A stretch of 64,000 bases of DNA from positions 186,001-250,000 of the forward strand of contig NZ_ML133565.1 in NCBI RefSeq assembly GCF_003985125.1, written 5' to 3'. The stretch comes from Rhizobium phaseoli. Lineage in GTDB: Bacteria; Pseudomonadota; Alphaproteobacteria; Rhizobiales; Rhizobiaceae. Position numbers and translations under genes: made by a program. The notes under the pieces are model-generated. The model made no database searches and was not told the origin of the DNA. It saw only the letters and a list, made by a program, of their open reading frames with translations. Positions 50,906-59,095 of the stretch are shown in pieces (positions within the stretch are counted from its first letter, which is position 1; each line of letters begins with the position of its first letter).

Positions 50906-51661
50906 ATGAAGAGATTTTTGGGCAAGGTCGCGGTCGTGACGGGCGGCGGCGGCGGGATCGGATCGGCCATCTGCAAGCGGCTGGCCGATGAGGGCGCCTT
51001 GGTGGTGGTGACGGATGCGAACGCCGAGGCGGCGGATGACGTCGCCGCCGGCATAGAAGCTGCCGGTGGATCTGCAATTGCGATCGCGGCTGATATCTCG
51101 CGCAAGCCCGATTGCGTCGACCTCATTGAGAAAGCCTTTGCGATCAAGGGGCGGCTCGACGTGCTGGTCAACAATGCCGGCATCAACCGGCGCGGAAATC
51201 TGCTGTCGCTGTCGGACGAGGATTGGAGCGTGAGTTTCGCCGTCAACCTCGATTCGATGTTTCATCTCTGCCGGGCCGCGCTGCCGCATATGATCGCCGC
51301 CGGCGGCGGCGCGATCGTCAACACTGCCTCGCAATGGGGGCTCTACCCGGCGCCGAACCATATTGCCTACAACACGACGAAAGCGGCGGTCGCCGCCTTC
51401 ACCCAGAATCTTGCCCGCGACTATGCGCCCGACAAGGTTCGCGTGAACGCCGTCTGCCCCGGGGAAATCCATACGCCGATGCTGGAAGCGGGCGTCAAAC
51501 GCTCCGGCCGGACGATCGCCGATCTCGATAAGCTCGTTCCCTATGGCCGCATCGGCAAGCCGGAGGAAGTGGCGGCGCTCGTAGCCTTCCTCGTATCGGA
51601 TGAAGCGGCCTTCATGTGCGGCTCGCTGGTGGAAATCACCGGAGCGCAGGCGGTGGCTTGA
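50906..51661 (+). CDS. Short-chain dehydrogenase/reductase 2
   Basis: A 251-residue SDR. NAD(P) motif VVTGGGGGIGSAI, NNAG, catalytic Ser in NTASQWG, and YNTTK. It is not a close copy of SDR 1. ATG 50906 is preceded by GGGAAGGGG. It ends 84 bp before the second GntR gene. The reaction is unknown; the pair with SDR 1 points to a two-step redox or to two stereoisomers. Confidence 0.88.
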   Translation: MKRFLGKVAVVTGGGGGIGSAICKRLADEGALVVVTDANAEAADDVAAGIEAAGGSAIAIAADISRKPDCVDLIEKAFAIKGRLDVLVNNAGINRRGNLLSLSDEDWSVSFAVNLDSMFHLCRAALPHMIAAGGGAIVNTASQWGLYPAPNHIAYNTTKAAVAAFTQNLARDYAPDKVRVNAVCPGEIHTPMLEAGVKRSGRTIADLDKLVPYGRIGKPEEVAALVAFLVSDEAAFMCGSLVEITGAQAVA

Positions 51662-51685
51662 ACGCGCCGATCGCCCTTGAGCATC

Positions 51686-51705
51686 GGGATCGTCTACGAT
51701 ATCCC
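51686..51705. promoter_or_regulatory. Operator-like palindrome before the second GntR gene
   Basis: The core ATCGTCTACGAT (51689-51700) lies in a larger dyad with GGGAT and ATCCC ends. It differs by one base from the core of the perfect palindrome at 53625-53640, so both are probably sites for the GntR protein encoded just downstream. Confidence 0.6.
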
Positions 51706-51745
51706 AATGAGATATGCGTCGGGTAGGAAACGAGGAGCTCCGGGA

Positions 51746-52423
51746 ATGCCTTTCAACACCGCTCAGGTGACCAATCTCGGAAAGGCGCCCACGGCCTCGG
51801 ATGTGATCTTGAAATTCATCCGGGATTCGATCGCGGACGGCTCGCTTGATGAAGGCGAGCCGATTCGTCAAGACGATGTGGCGCGGCTGTTCAATGTCAG
51901 CAAGATCCCCGTCCGGGAGGCGCTGAAACGTCTGGAGTCCGAAGGCCTGGTGGAATTCCACCGGAACAAGGGCGCGATCGTCACCAGCGTCTCGGAGCCG
52001 GAGATCGCCCAGATCTTCGAGGTGCGGGCGATTCTCGAATCGAATGCCATCAAGCTCTCGATCCCGCACATGACCGAAAAGACCTTTGAGACGGCTCTGG
52101 CCTATTGTGACGCCTTCGCCAAGGAAACGGATGTGGCGCGCTGGTCGGAATTGAACTGGCGCTTCCACAGCTGTCTTTACGAGGACGCTGAGCGGCCGTT
52201 CCTCGTCAGCACGATCCGTTCGGTAAACGACCGGCTGGAGCGATATCTGCGGGTGCAGCTGACGCTGTCGCATGGCCAGGAGACGGCGGATCGCGAGCAT
52301 CGGCAAATCATCGAAGCGTGCCGGGAGCGGGATGAGGAAAAAGCGGCAAGCCTCGTCTATGCTCATATCATGAGCGCCTGCCGATCGCTCCTCGAACACC
52401 TTCCGGCAAAAAAGCCCCGTTGA
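51746..52423 (+). CDS. GntR-family regulator (FCD type), second in the locus
   Basis: A 225-residue protein with the winged helix (ILKFIRDSIADGSLDEGEPI, then RLFNVSKIPVREALKRLESEG) and an FCD domain (WRFHSCLYEDA, REHRQIIEAC). ATG 51746 is used; the longer frame from 51677 includes the operator-like palindrome and is unlikely. It should control itself and the divergent HypS-like and racemase-family genes, which carry the same palindrome core. Confidence 0.86.
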   Translation: MPFNTAQVTNLGKAPTASDVILKFIRDSIADGSLDEGEPIRQDDVARLFNVSKIPVREALKRLESEGLVEFHRNKGAIVTSVSEPEIAQIFEVRAILESNAIKLSIPHMTEKTFETALAYCDAFAKETDVARWSELNWRFHSCLYEDAERPFLVSTIRSVNDRLERYLRVQLTLSHGQETADREHRQIIEACRERDEEKAASLVYAHIMSACRSLLEHLPAKKPR

Positions 52424-52450
52424 GCGTCATCCCATCGATCGCGGGAACAA

Positions 52451-53452
52451 TCAGGCGCCGGCGATCTTCACGACAGCCTCGAAGACGGCGCGCGGCACTT
52501 TCACGCCTTCCGTCGCCGGCCTTGGATATTCCATGCCGCTGACGCCGGGTACGAACACCCCGTGTTGCTGAAGGCGGTCGGCCTGCCGCCGTGCGCGTTC
52601 AACAAGGCCATCGTCGGTGCGCCCCGGCATCATCGCCACGACGGTCAATCCTGCGGCGGGGCTGGCACTTCCCTCTCGAAAAGATGGCGTATCCAATGAC
52701 CAGGGACCGCCGGAGAGGCCGGCCGACAGCATTTCCACCATCAGCGCGACATTGGCGCCCTTGCGCCCGCCGAAAGGAAGCAGCGCTCCGCCGAGCGCTC
52801 TTGCCGCATCCTGGGTGTCGTTACCGGCTTCGTCGACTGCCCATCCCGCCGGGATGCCACGCCCCTCGGCTGCGGCTGCGACGATATTGACATAGGCGGT
52901 CGCGCTCGACGCCTGGTCGATGATGAGAGGCAGCGACCCTTCTCCGAGCGGAAAGCCGAAGGCCATCGGGTTGGTGCTATAGACGGCAGGGCCGCCGGCT
53001 TTGGCAACCACCATGGCATTGGCGTTGGTGGCGGCGATGCCGACGATCCCTTCGCCGGCAAGCCTGCGGACATAGTATCCCAGTTCTCCTGCCGTGTAGC
53101 TGTTCGTCTGCGTAAAGATCGCGAGCCCGAAATTACGCACCGCTGCCACGAGATCGTCGAACGCAAGATCGAAACCAAGCTGCGCGATGCCCCGATCGGC
53201 GTCGGCGACGAAGAAAGCGGGATAGGGACGCTCGCACCTCGGCGAGGGATTGCAGTTGATACGCCCCTCGCGAAAGCTGTCGAGATAATCGACCATATGC
53301 GGAAACCCGAGCATGGCAGGTCCATAGAGCGCGGCTGACAAGGTGGCGTCCACGAGGGAGCGGGCAGTGGCTTCCCCAGCGCCTGCTGCCAGGCAGGCCC
53401 GCATCGCCAAGGCCTCAGCTTCCGTCCGATCGAGTAGGATCTCATCCGACAT
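52451..53452 (-). CDS. hypS: Ldh2-family reductase, HypS-like (pyrroline-2-carboxylate reductase)
   Basis: A 333-residue protein of the malate/lactate dehydrogenase Ldh2 fold, distinct from Rossmann dehydrogenases. Features are GPAMLGFPHMVDYL near the start, FTQTNSYTAGELGYYV, and ATNANAMVVAKAGGPAVYSTNP. HypS of Sinorhizobium, of this family, reduces pyrroline-2-carboxylate to L-proline with NADPH. Here it diverges from the third racemase-family gene, which may supply pyrroline-2-carboxylate by dehydrating trans-3-hydroxyproline. Other Ldh2 substrates remain possible. Confidence 0.82.
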   Translation of the reverse strand: MSDEILLDRTEAEALAMRACLAAGAGEATARSLVDATLSAALYGPAMLGFPHMVDYLDSFREGRINCNPSPRCERPYPAFFVADADRGIAQLGFDLAFDDLVAAVRNFGLAIFTQTNSYTAGELGYYVRRLAGEGIVGIAATNANAMVVAKAGGPAVYSTNPMAFGFPLGEGSLPLIIDQASSATAYVNIVAAAAEGRGIPAGWAVDEAGNDTQDAARALGGALLPFGGRKGANVALMVEMLSAGLSGGPWSLDTPSFREGSASPAAGLTVVAMMPGRTDDGLVERARRQADRLQQHGVFVPGVSGMEYPRPATEGVKVPRAVFEAVVKIAGA

Positions 53453-53624
53453 CGCAAATCTCCAATTCTCTGCTTCCTTGGCTACCGGGCGCCTGTTCAG
53501 CCCTCGGCGCGGTTATCTCAGCAGGCGTTCTTAGCAGAAGCGAGGAAACGCCGACAAGAAAATGTACAATTGTGTCCACAAACATAACTTTGCTGATTGA
53601 CAAGTCTGCAGCGTCGTACAAAAG

Positions 53625-53640
53625 ATATCGTATACGATAT
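53625..53640. promoter_or_regulatory. Perfect 16-bp operator-like palindrome between hypS-like and racemase-family genes
   Basis: ATATCGTATACGATAT is a perfect dyad 42 bp before the start of the third racemase-family gene. It shares ATCGTNTACGAT with the site before the second GntR gene. Confidence 0.62.
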
Positions 53641-53681
53641 TACAAAGCAACGACGTAGGTCGACGTCAGAGGAGAATGGAC

Positions 53682-54734
53682 ATGGGATTCAAAAGAACGA
53701 TCCACGCGGTTGATACGCACGCGGGCACGCCGATGCGCGTGATAACGGGTGGAATTCCGCATATTCCCGGCAATTCCGTCTATGAGAAGATGAAATGGCT
53801 GGAGAGCAACGACGACCAGCTGCGCAAGCTGATGCTGCGCGAGCCGCGCGGCTATCCCGCCCATTGCTGCAACATCATCGTGCCGCCCTGTCACCCGGAA
53901 GCCGATGCCGGCTATATCATCCTCGAGCAGGTCGAATATCCGATGATGTCCGGCGGCAATACCATCTCGGTGGTGACGGTGCTTTTGGAAATGGGCATGC
54001 TGCCGATGAAGGAGCCGATCACCGAGCTGGTGCTCGAGGCGCCCGCCGGCCTGATTCGCGTCAAGGCGGAATGCAGCAACGGCAAGGTCAAGAACGTGAC
54101 CTTCAAGAACGTCCCGGCATTTGCCGCCCATCTCGATGCCGTCATCGATGTGCCGCATCTCGGCAGGGTTACCGTCGATGTCGGCTGGGGCGGCATGTTC
54201 TATGTCATCGCCGATGTCAGGCAGTTCAAAGGCCTTGAACTGATCCCGGAACATGGTCGGGAGATCGCGCGCGTTTCCGCGATGATCCGCCAGGCCGCCA
54301 TCGAACAATTGCCGGTTGCCCATCCGCATTATCCCGGCGTCGGCATTACAATCTCACAGCTGTCGGGACCGACGGACGATCCGAACGCCGATTGGAAGAA
54401 CACGGTGACGATGGCGACAGGCGATCTTTCCTGGGACGACCCAGCCACCTGGACGGGTGCGCTCGATCGCTGCCCCTGCGGCACCGGCACCTGCGCGAAG
54501 ATGGCCGTTCTGCATGCGAAGGGCGAATTGCCGCTCCATCAGGCCTTCCGGCATCAGGGGATTCTCGGCAATATCTACACCGGCAGGCTGGTCGAGGAAG
54601 CAAGGATCGGCGACCAATCCGCCGTTGTCCCGACGCTGAGCGGCACCAGCTGGATCTCGGGCCTGAATACCCTCGTTCTCGACAATGACGACCCCTTCAC
54701 CGAAGGTTTCACCCTCGGTGACATCTGGGCTTAA
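53682..54734 (+). CDS. Third proline-racemase-superfamily protein (probable trans-3-hydroxyproline dehydratase)
   Basis: A 350-residue protein. Catalytic positions are Ser90 (MSGGNT) and Cys266 (DRCPCGTG, with an extra Cys two residues earlier). An insertion around residues 230-255 is missing in the other two paralogues. ATG 53682 has GGAG 7 bases upstream; ATG 53676 is too close to it. It is divergent from a HypS-like reductase with a shared operator. Dehydration of trans-3-hydroxy-L-proline to pyrroline-2-carboxylate would feed that enzyme. This role is inferred. Confidence 0.83.
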   Translation: MGFKRTIHAVDTHAGTPMRVITGGIPHIPGNSVYEKMKWLESNDDQLRKLMLREPRGYPAHCCNIIVPPCHPEADAGYIILEQVEYPMMSGGNTISVVTVLLEMGMLPMKEPITELVLEAPAGLIRVKAECSNGKVKNVTFKNVPAFAAHLDAVIDVPHLGRVTVDVGWGGMFYVIADVRQFKGLELIPEHGREIARVSAMIRQAAIEQLPVAHPHYPGVGITISQLSGPTDDPNADWKNTVTMATGDLSWDDPATWTGALDRCPCGTGTCAKMAVLHAKGELPLHQAFRHQGILGNIYTGRLVEEARIGDQSAVVPTLSGTSWISGLNTLVLDNDDPFTEGFTLGDIWA

Positions 54735-54792
54735 GGAAAGGCGCGCGACGCATCACCTGCGGCGATGATCCCGCTTTCGTTCTGGACGCCAT

Positions 54793-54819
54793 ATGTTTAC
54801 AAGCGGAAGCTGTAAACAT
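54793..54819. repeat. Inverted repeat upstream of the unknown gene at 54843
   Basis: ATGTTTACA and TGTAAACAT are perfect 9-base arms. Allowing one bulged A, the stem extends to GC closing a GGAA tetraloop. It sits 24 bp before the start codon, so it may act as an operator or as a hairpin in the 5' leader. Confidence 0.6.
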
Positions 54820-54842
54820 TCGACCGAACGGAGGCATCGATC

Positions 54843-55682
54843 TTGCATATCCTGCGTCGCGCGCTGCTGGGGTCCTTGTGGGCCGTGATCGGCTGGAAAC
54901 CGTCTTTCTCAAGGGAAGCGAGCCCGGAAACGGCGATCCGCGAGGAGGCGACCTCGGTGACGCCCCGGCATGTTCTGTGTTTTCTCGGGAAGGATCGCGA
55001 CCTCAGCCACTTGTCCGCGGCGGCAGCCCAAGCGATTCGGGACTTCGCCGATGGATTCAGCGTCGACGAGGATTATTCGCAGGCAGAGCCGGATGATCGC
55101 ATGAGCCAATCGTTCGATGTCTGCTGGGATCGGGTCGAAGCCGATGTGTGGACCGAAGCGGACGAGAAAGCCGTCGCCGATCATCAATCCGTCCTTTATG
55201 TGCTCGGGCCGAGCATGGCGCAGGCGGAGACGGTGAAGGCGTCGATGACGGCGCTGCGTCTCGTCGAGCGGCTGATCGCAGCGGGAGCGGTGGCCGTCAA
55301 AGGTGAAAGCGCCGGCATCGCCCATGGCCTCGATCGATGGAGAACACTGATCGGCCAAGGTGCGGAGGCGGTGAAAGCGGCAGATCCGCTCGCCCAGCAG
55401 CGCATCGGCCGGCTCGCTTTCGCCAAACGGCCGCTATCGGCGCGGGGATATCTGGAGAGCGTCGGCTTCCATCTCGTCGGGCTGCCTGAAGTCTATGTGC
55501 CGGAGGCGATGGGCAGCGAGAGGCAGATCGTTGCCATCATCGACCAGGTCGCCGACGAGATCGCCGGGCATGGCCTGGATCCAACGCTGCAGAAGCGCCA
55601 CGCCAGCCTTTCCTTCAGTTCCACCTATGAGGTGGACGAATTCAAGTTCAATCCCTACGGCATCGTCCGGCTTTCCGGATGA
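54843..55682 (+). CDS. Protein of unknown function
   Basis: A 279-residue protein starting with TTG (CGGAGG lies upstream). A short hydrophobic N-terminus (LRRALLGSLWAVIGW) could be a weak membrane or signal segment. The central part, VLCFLGKDRDLSHLS, then QSVLYVLGPSM and GAVAVKGESAGIAHGLDRW, hints at a DUF4261-like fold, but I am not sure. No catalytic motif is seen. It follows the third racemase-family gene by 108 bp with its own hairpin leader and is probably a separate unit. Confidence 0.72.
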   Translation: MHILRRALLGSLWAVIGWKPSFSREASPETAIREEATSVTPRHVLCFLGKDRDLSHLSAAAAQAIRDFADGFSVDEDYSQAEPDDRMSQSFDVCWDRVEADVWTEADEKAVADHQSVLYVLGPSMAQAETVKASMTALRLVERLIAAGAVAVKGESAGIAHGLDRWRTLIGQGAEAVKAADPLAQQRIGRLAFAKRPLSARGYLESVGFHLVGLPEVYVPEAMGSERQIVAIIDQVADEIAGHGLDPTLQKRHASLSFSSTYEVDEFKFNPYGIVRLSG

Positions 55683-55787
55683 GCGGCCGCAAGAGCGCCT
55701 CAGGTTCTCCGGGGGAGCCGGTCGAGCCGGAGGGCGTCGGCGAAACCGGCCGACCCGAACCTTGGCCGAGCATGGCCGGCAGGTCGC

Positions 55788-56303
55788 TCAATCGATCTGC
55801 AGCTCAAGTGTTTTGGCAAGCTCTTCATAGTGACGCGCAGACCCGGCATTTTTCTCGGCGGCATACTTGGCGCCCACCAGCCGCGCGGCCTCGGCCGCAA
55901 TTCGGAAAGCATCGATCCTGTCCTGGGGCTCGGCTGCGGCTTCATCGCCGATATCGCCGCTGCTGAAGCGGCCGGCTTTGAAACCGTCTCCGAGATCGAT
56001 GACGCCGATCTCCGGAACCCCGTCCCTCAACCGGCCGAAGAAGGCCGCTCCGGCGCGTTCGCCATCCCTACGCCGCAACATCCCTTGGCCCGACGCCTTT
56101 CCCTCGAGGCAGGCTCCGATCCAAAAGGTGGGGCCGCTGGTCAGGGATGACGGCGCCACGAATTTGCAGTGGCTGCCCGGATCCTGCGACCATTGCAGTT
56201 CTGCGGCTGCCTGGGCAAAGCCCTGGGGATGGAACATCATTGCGGCGATCGGCGCCACAAAAAACAATCGCTGCACGCCGCCGAAAATTTTTTGCGCCGT
56301 CAT
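55788..56303 (-). CDS. Small secreted protein of unknown function
   Basis: A 171-residue protein. Signal peptide with hydrophobic core LFFVAPIAAMMF and cleavage near AQA. The mature part has a GACLEGKASGQGMLRRRDG segment that resembles a MORN-type motif, then a helical Ala/Glu-rich C-terminus. ATG 56303 has AAGGGA upstream; a longer frame from 56399 lacks a ribosome site. No recognised family. It lies downstream of the Tad-type genes on the same strand but is separated by 138 bp. Confidence 0.65.
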   Translation of the reverse strand: MTAQKIFGGVQRLFFVAPIAAMMFHPQGFAQAAAELQWSQDPGSHCKFVAPSSLTSGPTFWIGACLEGKASGQGMLRRRDGERAGAAFFGRLRDGVPEIGVIDLGDGFKAGRFSSGDIGDEAAAEPQDRIDAFRIAAEAARLVGAKYAAEKNAGSARHYEELAKTLELQID

Positions 56304-56441
56304 CTCATTCCCTTCCGCATTCACGACTATCCGTTGCGTTGCCGTGGGAGCAAACCGCCGTTGAGGCGATGCAATGCACCATTGTCGCTCCGGCGACAAC
56401 GGTCTGATTGCTATAGGTTGCCGCTCGCGACAGGCGGCAGC

Positions 56442-57026
56442 CTATTTGTAGCTGATCGTGTCGCTCACGCGCGGGCGGTTGAAGAAATGATGGTCGAAGC
56501 TGTATCCGTTCTGTCCGGTGAAATTCGAGAAAAATGACGAGACCGGTGTCGTCAATGTGTATTGCACGCGGGTGAGCACGACCTGGACGCCGGCGTCCTG
56601 GATCTGCGAGGGGATGTCGATTGCGCTCGCCGCGCCGGAGTTCAGCGCCGAGGTATTGAACGCGGCGGACCAGTTGACGGTGGCGTTGCCGTTCTTGCTG
56701 ATATCGTTCACCGTGAGCGTGATCTTAAGCCCGCTCGTGTCATAGGGCTGCAGAATGAAGCTGGCGCCGGAAAGAAGCTTGGTGACATCGGAGCTCGTCC
56801 AGGAGCTCTGCTGTCCGATCAGATCGCCCGTCGTGGAAGCGATTTCGTCGATCTTACGGCTGACCGTCAGCGCGTGGCCGAGATCGACGGTGCCGAACAG
56901 CAGCATCACCAGGATCGGCAGCACCAGCGCGAATTCGACGCCGGAAGCAGCCAGCCGGTCGCGCGCAAGATCGAGCAGGCGGGATCGGGCGAAGCGGAAC
57001 AGGGAAAGGCTTGGTGTCTTGATCAT
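56442..57026 (-). CDS. TadE/TadG-family pilus assembly protein
   Basis: A 194-residue protein. After a basic cytoplasmic start it has the TadE-like segment GVEFALVLPILVMLLFGTVDLGHAL, with the conserved Glu at the start of the membrane helix as in pseudopilins. The rest is a Ser/Thr/Asn-rich extracytoplasmic part. ATG 57026 lies right after the stop of the upstream gene. It is the third of three Tad-type genes; no tadA/cpa ATPase or secretin is in the window. Confidence 0.83.
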   Translation of the reverse strand: MIKTPSLSLFRFARSRLLDLARDRLAASGVEFALVLPILVMLLFGTVDLGHALTVSRKIDEIASTTGDLIGQQSSWTSSDVTKLLSGASFILQPYDTSGLKITLTVNDISKNGNATVNWSAAFNTSALNSGAASAIDIPSQIQDAGVQVVLTRVQYTLTTPVSSFFSNFTGQNGYSFDHHFFNRPRVSDTISYK

Positions 57027-57027
57027 A

Positions 57028-57558
57028 TCAGAAGGGCTCGTTGCGGAACAAGGCGGACGAGCCAATGAGATAACGGCCGTCTGAAAGCTTGGCGCTCGAC
57101 AGGGTGAGGAAGTTGACGACGGGGTCCCAGGGCAGGAATGTCTGAACCAGGATATAATCGCTGCCCTTGCCGACATCGAAGGTCTGGGTGATGGCAAGAT
57201 TGCCGCTGTTGTCGATCGGGTCGGTGCTGGTCGCCGATGACAGGTCGGAAAGCACGTTCACCTTGACCACCAGATCGCTGGAGCAGTTGAACGACAAAAG
57301 CATATCGTCGCAAATTTTCGCCTTGAACCCGGCGAGCGTGATCTTCGACGACGCAACTTCGCCAGTGCGGATCATTCGGGAGATTTTGTGAACCGAAGCG
57401 TCCAGCGCAGAGTTGACGAAGAACATGAGCGACACTTCGATGATGCCGAACAACATGATGAAGAGCGGCAGGGCGAGGATCGCGAATTCGATCGCAGCCA
57501 CCCCTTGACGATCGCCGAGAAGACGGCGAAGCGGAGCGAGCTTTTTTTCGAGCTTCAT
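57028..57558 (-). CDS. TadE-family pilus assembly protein
   Basis: A 176-residue protein with a basic N-terminus, then GVAAIEFAILALPLFIMLFGIIE, the diagnostic TadE helix with Glu. The C-terminal part is extracytoplasmic with three cysteines. It overlaps the VWA-type gene by 4 bases upstream and touches the next TadE/G gene downstream, so all three are one operon for a Tad/Flp pilus minor component. Confidence 0.86.
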   Translation of the reverse strand: MKLEKKLAPLRRLLGDRQGVAAIEFAILALPLFIMLFGIIEVSLMFFVNSALDASVHKISRMIRTGEVASSKITLAGFKAKICDDMLLSFNCSSDLVVKVNVLSDLSSATSTDPIDNSGNLAITQTFDVGKGSDYILVQTFLPWDPVVNFLTLSSAKLSDGRYLIGSSALFRNEPF

Positions 57559-58928
57559 TGGGTCAGCCGGACGGAAGAGAGATATTGGGTGAAGAGCGCC
57601 GACAGGCCTTCCGTGATCTCGGTGGACGACGAGGCCGACAGGAACAGGCTCTTGGACGACGCACAGTCGGCCAGCGCATAGGGGATGTAGTCTCGCCTGG
57701 TGATGCTGGTCGACACGCCGCTCCGCATGGTGCCGCCCCAGTTGCTCTTCCAGTTGGCGCTCGCCATGGTTGAGCCGACGGTGTCATTGTAACCCCAGTC
57801 CGTGGTGATCGGCAGATATTCGGTATAAAGAACCGCCATGGTGGCGGACTTGTTTTTGACGTAGCCGCACCAGTCCGGGTTAAGTGGCGCCACCTTTTTC
57901 AAGTTGCTTGAGTTCTTTACCACCCATCCGCGCTGTGACTGAACGCCGTCCGTCAGCAGGAGAACCAGCTTGAGCGGATTTGCCGAAGAGGTGCCATCAC
58001 CACCCGTGCCGACTATCTTCTGTAGTGCCGCTAAGGCGACGTCAAAATAGGTATAGTTCATCGAAGTTGCACTTGTCAGACCGTAGCTGTCATCGGACAG
58101 GCGTTTGCGTGCGTTTGACGTATCCAGGGTTGGAGCGAGAACTTCCTTGGTCGTATCACCCAAGCTGTATAGCCCGACCTTGATCCGTTCGTGATTGCTG
58201 TCGGATTCATCGATCATGTCGAGCACTTCTCGGACGGCGTCACCGGCGACATCGGCACGCAGCTTTATGTTCTTCTCGGTGCTGTAATCATAGTTGTTGG
58301 CGTATGTCTTCTTGCCGACGGTATGCGCATCGCCGGTGTGGCAGGCGAACTGGCAGCCGATGCCTGAATACATGGTCGACTGACCTGAAGTCGTTGCCGC
58401 CAGAAGCATCGACGGCGATCTGTCGATGACGATATAGACATTGAGATAGGACGTCGCCGGGCCCTTGACGGCGCTTCCCACACTGACGGGGACGGTATCG
58501 ATATTGGCGATCTTCATGAAGGTGGTCGGAACGGTGCCGCTCGCCGTCGCCGTTATGTTGTGGTTGGTGGTATCGATCTCGATCTCACCAAGCGCGTAGC
58601 TGTTTTCCACCTGCGCATGGAACCAGTCGGAAACCTTCTGCTTCAGCGCGTCGGTGTCTTCGCTATTGTTGATCTGTTTGACCGCGGCGATCAGGGCTGC
58701 ATCGAGGTCGCTCTGCATCCTCTGCCGGACATTGTAGCTGCGGATGTAGTCGAAGCTCGCGCCGACCGCGACGAGCATCGGCACCAGGCTGAGCGCAACG
58801 ACGATCGCGACGTTGCCCGTCCTGTCCCTGCCGAGACTGCGAAAGGCTCTAACGAGCCGACCGAAAGAATTTAAAAGCCCAGATCTCAAAAGCCACCATC
58901 GCGCAACACATAAAAATAGCAAAAGCAA
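57555..58928 (-). CDS. TadG-like protein with von Willebrand factor A domain
   Basis: Up to 457 residues. An N-terminal TadG segment (GNVAIVVALSLVPMLVAVGASFDY) anchors it. A VWA domain begins near residue 165 with the metal-site motif DRSPS (DxSxS), followed by cysteines in CQFACHTG. Such proteins help assemble Flp/Tad pili at the cell envelope. The start is uncertain: the longest frame begins at TTG 58928, and later TTG codons are possible. First gene of the three-gene unit. Confidence 0.83.
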   Translation of the reverse strand: MLLLFLCVARWWLLRSGLLNSFGRLVRAFRSLGRDRTGNVAIVVALSLVPMLVAVGASFDYIRSYNVRQRMQSDLDAALIAAVKQINNSEDTDALKQKVSDWFHAQVENSYALGEIEIDTTNHNITATASGTVPTTFMKIANIDTVPVSVGSAVKGPATSYLNVYIVIDRSPSMLLAATTSGQSTMYSGIGCQFACHTGDAHTVGKKTYANNYDYSTEKNIKLRADVAGDAVREVLDMIDESDSNHERIKVGLYSLGDTTKEVLAPTLDTSNARKRLSDDSYGLTSATSMNYTYFDVALAALQKIVGTGGDGTSSANPLKLVLLLTDGVQSQRGWVVKNSSNLKKVAPLNPDWCGYVKNKSATMAVLYTEYLPITTDWGYNDTVGSTMASANWKSNWGGTMRSGVSTSITRRDYIPYALADCASSKSLFLSASSSTEITEGLSALFTQYLSSVRLTQ

Positions 58929-59095
58929 GATGTTTCAAGGGAACTTAAGCCATTGTTAAATCTTGCTGGTTCCGACTCGAAACGAGCCGCCGGCGCGCCG
59001 TTTGCTGCGCATATCGTATAAGGCTGCGAATTATGGATATCCGCTGGTCGATATTTCACCGCATTTGACGGCGCATCGGCTTTTCGCGCGCGCCT

